From: Pycnopodia helianthoides
Taxonomy: Eukaryota > Echinodermata > Asteroidea > Forcipulatida > Asteriidae
Direction: 5' to 3'
DNA length: 64,000 bases
Assembly (NCBI GenBank): GCA_032158295.1
Contig: CM063245.1
Coordinates: forward strand, 26,531,726 to 26,595,725
Both the position numbers and the translations under genes were made by a program. The stretch's first letter is position 1; every line of letters begins with the position of its first letter. The notes below the pieces were generated by a model. The model made no database searches. It saw nothing but the letters and a program-made list of their open reading frames with translations, and had not been told where the DNA came from. Below are positions 60,016 to 64,000 of this stretch, piece by piece.

Positions 60016-62956
60016 TGGTCACTCCATAGTAGTTGGGCAGATAGGGAAGTATTGGGGGGAATTGTGCCTTTGATGATACAAACATGGAATTTGTTAAACA
60101 GCCAGGGTAAACCATGAAAAGGATATGTGGCTATTGGGCCATTGCGATTTGATTTTTGAAAACATATAGGTAGAACAAAAAGCAATGTTCAACATTTTCA
60201 AAATGGTTGCCATTGCTTGTTATTTTACCCATATTTTTTTCAAATGACAAAATAATGTGCGATGGCCCTTTAGCCATTTCCTTCTCATGACACACTCTGA
60301 CTGTGTGCCAATGTCCTTGCTTGTATCACCAACGGAAAAATCCCAATTCCATAGTACATAACATCGTAATCCAATGGGACAATAGTGCTATTAAACCAAA
60401 CGTAACCAGGATACCAGTCGCAAATGATTCATGACACAAATTTGGCTGGTAACATTTTCCTGGTAACATTTTCCTGGTAAGCAAAATAATTTCGTGCTAA
60501 AATAGCCGTGTGAAATTTTGCCCATTTCCTGTCAAAGTGTGCAGCATTTCAAACCGAGGTAAGTCTCAGAACTGTACCTTTAAATTTCAGATTTAAAATC
60601 TAAATAATTTTTCTCTAACATACTTGTACACTTATCACTTAATATTTGTCCGTTTTGTAAATTAACTAATATTTGGCAACTTAAGGTAGAAGAGACACAT
60701 ATTATTAATAATTTTCATACAGAAGCGTCACCTGCAGCCCAAAGAGTTAAGGTATAAATGATTCCGGCACAGCCTGGAGTATTCCTACAGCATTTAGCAC
60801 ACCGTTTGACAGTTAATATACAAGAAAATATAGTACAATGTAACAACATTCTTCAGTAATGCCCATAATGTGATCTGTTTACAGAAATTTCATAAACTTA
60901 AAAAATGACAGTAGAAAGGGTAAGAAGTGTTTGACCACTTTTGTTAGTTCTACATCTGCGTTACTGACCCCTCCCACAATGCACCTCCGCACAGTGCGCG
61001 TCTATCATTTCCAACATTTTAGGGGTCAATAGATGAATTGCTTATGACCTCACTGACCACCATCTTTGATGAAAAACGATGGAAATGCGCACTGTGTAGC
61101 ACTGCGCACAACTCTCAGCTCATGGTAGTGTCATACGTGCACGTTTCATCAACGATGGCAGTCAACACAAGGGGTCTAGTCCATTGTATACATTTTGACT
61201 CCTAAAATGCGGTCAGGATAGGCGCGTGTAAGCGCGCTGCGCGTCGTGCAAGGTGTCAATACGATGGAGGCACTAATTGCATAAGAATTCAAAATGTTGC
61301 ATGGTAGAAACACAATCACGATAGATTTAGTTGTTGCAGCATGGACAATGCTCCTTTGAGTTCAATGACAAAAGGGAGACATTGACGAAATAAACTGGAA
61401 GATTTCTCTTCAAGACCATCCAGGAAAAAAAAACCTCATCCCAAAACTGAATGTTTAAACCTTGGTTTAATTTCAGAAAGAGCTTCGATTGATCTTGAGA
61501 TGTGATTCAATCTTAATTGCTAAACAAAGTGTGATGTCACAATGCAAATCGAGATGTCAGTATTTACAAGTCATCTTAAGATAAATCTAATTCTTAGTTT
61601 CTTGAGAACTGGGCTCGTTTTCACAAAGAGTTAAGATTGATCTAAACTGCAAATCACTCTTAATTGCTAAGCAAAGTGTGATGTCACAATACAAATCACG
61701 ACGGCAGTATTTACAAGTCATCTTAAGATGAATCCTAGTTTCTTGAGAACAAACACCTCACCAGACAAACACCCCAACACCCAACATACAACAAACAAAC
61801 AAACACCCCAACAATCAAACAAACAAACAAACAAACAAACAACATGTAGAACAAAAGTAAGAAAGATGTCATTGAACAACTTCATGAAATTGGCATATTT
61901 ACATATCTTAAAAATTATTCTTTACCAAATTTTACACTTGGTACATTTCTTCGTAGAAAATCTAATGGAAAACGAAAAAAATAGGTTAACAGAACATTTT
62001 CAATAAGAGCATGTCAAAGTTCTAACTGTGGGATCATGCCTCGAGCTCACATTAATATTTAATGAAAACAAGAGGAGAAACACAATTCTAAAAGTAATGA
62101 GGTACAAGGTGAATATGACATCTTCTGTATACAATTGCTTACAGCAACGTCGTTTATAAACAAAGGAATGATCAAATACAGAATAGAATATAAGCATGAA
62201 ATGCTGACATCTAAGAGTTAACACAGATCAGCTTCTTTCAAATCATGTACTAAATGACGGACATCAACAGACATGCAACTTTGTAATTGTAAAACAAGAA
62301 GATTTGGCCGACCACACTTAACTTTGTAGTGTTCAATGGCACTATTATTAAAGAAAGAAACAAACAAATGAAATCAGCTGAGTTGCATGTCTTCATTAAA
62401 ACTGTTTATCATATCTGTTAATTCATAATTAAAGATTTATTTGAAATTTACGATGAGAGATGCTTACTCGTTAAATTGCAAACACAAAAAACTTATATTT
62501 CAATCTTGTATTATATTTTATAATATATTTGTTTTTCTTACCACAATATCTTTGACTTGGGAAGTATACCAATAATAGGGAGTTACTTTATTTACACAGA
62601 AATATGGCACAGTCAATTGCAAAAGTCTTACCAGCATGCTATTTACAACAGACGAAATGACTTGTTTTATCCTAAAATTGATCTACCAAAATTATTCACA
62701 CAATGTACAAATATCAATGGGTGTAGAAGTCCAGTGAATTTTAGGCACAAAAGATCCCATGAAAGAACGCCAACTGAAAATGATGAATTGGTTAATACGA
62801 GTCCTGTGTAGAAACAATGTTTTATTATTATTGTTATATTGTCTTGATAATGTATTTTAAGTCAGCTTAATAGACCTTATGCATTGACTTCATCCCCCTA
62901 AACTCTTGGAGGTAAAACGATGATGAAACAACGCCAGAGGAAATGCATAGCTGTGT
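60016..62956. other. 3' intergenic region
   Basis: Besides element F/J (61030-61265) and AAAC simple repeats, no gene is recognised. An open frame at 62557-62811 ends IDLPKLFTQCTNINGCRSPV then NFRHKRSHERTPTEND; it could be an exon of an unknown gene but has no clear acceptor. Confidence 0.3.
61030..61265. mobile_element. Palindromic elements F/J, copy 5
   Basis: TAGATGAATTGCTTATGACC, CACCATCTTTGATGAAAAAC ... GATGGCAGTCAACACAAGG, followed by a related piece with AAATGCGGTCAGGATAGGCG and CTGCGCGTCGTGCAAGGTG. Confidence 0.55.
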
Positions 62957-63275
62957 CGTATCTGGGGCACAGGTTGGGCCAACGGGAGCACAAGTTGGGC
63001 CATTGGGTGTGAAGATTGGACCAATGGGCACACAGATTGGGCAAATAGGTGCATAGGTTGGGCCAATAGGTGCATAGGTTGGGCCAATAGATCAATACAT
63101 GTAGGTTGAACCAATGGGTACATAAGTTGGGCCAATAGGTGAACAGTTTTGGACAATGGGAGTATAAACAGGTTGAACCAATGGGCACACAGGTTGGGCT
63201 AATGGGTGTACAGTTTGCGGCAATGGTGCAGTTTGGGCCAACGGATGCACAATTTGGGCTCACAGTTAGGGCCAC
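62957..63275. repeat. 21-bp minisatellite
   Basis: About 15 diverged copies of TTGGGCCAATAGGTGCATAG-G. Frames across it on the minus strand (YWPNLCT) are periodic artefacts. Confidence 0.85.
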
Positions 63276-63849
63276 TTTAGACTGAAATATTTTGCGACAA
63301 GTACACACAAAAATTATCCTTCTTCAGTTGCTCAACAAGAGTTTTGTCATAATGGGCAGGTGAGTAATTTAAATGTAAAGTTGTATTCAGAACGTGGAGG
63401 TAGTTAGATAAGTTTCTTAAAGTGAAAAAAAAAAAGAATTAATCATGCAAAAATATACACCTGACATCAAGTACTAATGGCTGACTACGTTTCTTTAACA
63501 CTGAGTAATGCATGATAAACATGTACAATGTGTTTAACTCTACTCTCTCATTAGTCTGACATTGATAGAGGCCCACCACCCACAAATACAAGACTATTTA
63601 CTATTCATTTGTCTTTTCGTACCCGTCCTCTTTCAAAGTCACCTTACGTGTTCTTAGTGAATGTGACGTTCCATGGCAGTAACCAGGCATTTCTTGCCAA
63701 AACTCAAACCTGGGTTTTATTTGTTCATCACGTAGATGAGACTAACATCAAATTTGGGCCCGTAACATATTTCTCAAAGTATAGAATGTTTCAGACATAA
63801 CATCGCACTGATAGCAAGGTTGATGTTTTGATTGTCTTCACATATTAAC

Positions 63850-64000
63850 AGACCCCTTTGCATTGGCCGCCATCGCTGAGGTCAAACAATGGAAACGTTG
63901 TACGCGCCGCGCACAACTCTCAGCCAATGATTGCTCTTCAGTGCCCTCAGTGAGGGAGCTGTTTTGGGCTTGTGATGTCATATGCGAGGGGGTCTTTACC
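63850..64000. mobile_element. Palindromic element F, copy 6 (runs to window edge)
   Basis: CAGACCCCTTTGCATTGGCC, GCCATCGCTGAGGTC ... CAACTCTCAGCCAATGATTG, then CAGTGCCCTCAGTGAGGGAG and GTGATGTCATATGCGAGGGG. Ends at the window border. Confidence 0.5.

Noticed and set aside
62890..63308. Minus-strand frames with YWPNLCT repeats
   Set aside because: Translation of a 21-bp minisatellite.

Overview
The window looks like nuclear DNA of a deuterostome marine invertebrate, most likely an echinoderm and perhaps a sea star. The evidence is short exons joined by GT-AG introns, an AT-rich background, and a very dense load of small inverted-repeat transposons and tRNA-derived SINEs. The species-level guess is inference only. 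No bacterial, viral or organellar genes were seen.

Three spliced genes can be assembled by hand, with splice phases that agree exon to exon. (1) Minus strand, 19608 down to 1207 and continuing off the left edge: a Tie-family (angiopoietin-receptor-type) receptor ectodomain made of signal peptide, Ig1, Ig2 and five EGF-type exons. (2) Plus strand, 23322 to about 45000: a second Tie-family receptor with signal peptide, a fucolectin/F5-8-type (FTP) domain, Ig1, Ig2, a series of EGF exons, five fibronectin-III exons, one transmembrane segment and a very short tail. No tyrosine kinase domain follows. The two receptor genes are head to head, about 3.7 kb apart, and their first coding exons have the same length (73 nt) and phase. 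(3) Plus strand, 50164 to 59133: a TSSK-like (testis-specific type) serine/threonine kinase in 11 exons, with a long basic, serine-rich C-terminal half.

Coding exons are about 10% of the sequence; most of the rest is intronic or intergenic repeat. Clear repeat items are: two 1.3-kb P-like elements with a THAP-type exon and perfect 8-bp target duplications; several TTAA-bounded piggyBac-like MITE families; a family with GGGCCCAATTTCAT ends; palindromic elements carrying CCGCCATCTTTGATG; foldback elements with subterminal motif arrays; tRNA-like SINEs; a truncated LINE 3' end; a 1.9-kb satellite of 42 units in which each unit holds two hairpins; and three minisatellites.

Reading frames in all three genes are interrupted by 1-2 nt length changes, mostly in short base runs, while splice sites and domain signatures stay intact. 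This points more to consensus errors in the assembly than to three dead genes, but it cannot be settled from the sequence. The observations I find most interesting are the kinase-less, FTP-bearing Tie-like receptor in a head-to-head pair, the triple nested insertion at 27.4-28.95 kb, the twin-hairpin satellite that appears to have grown from part of a SINE, and the duplicated exon-4 acceptor region of the kinase gene.
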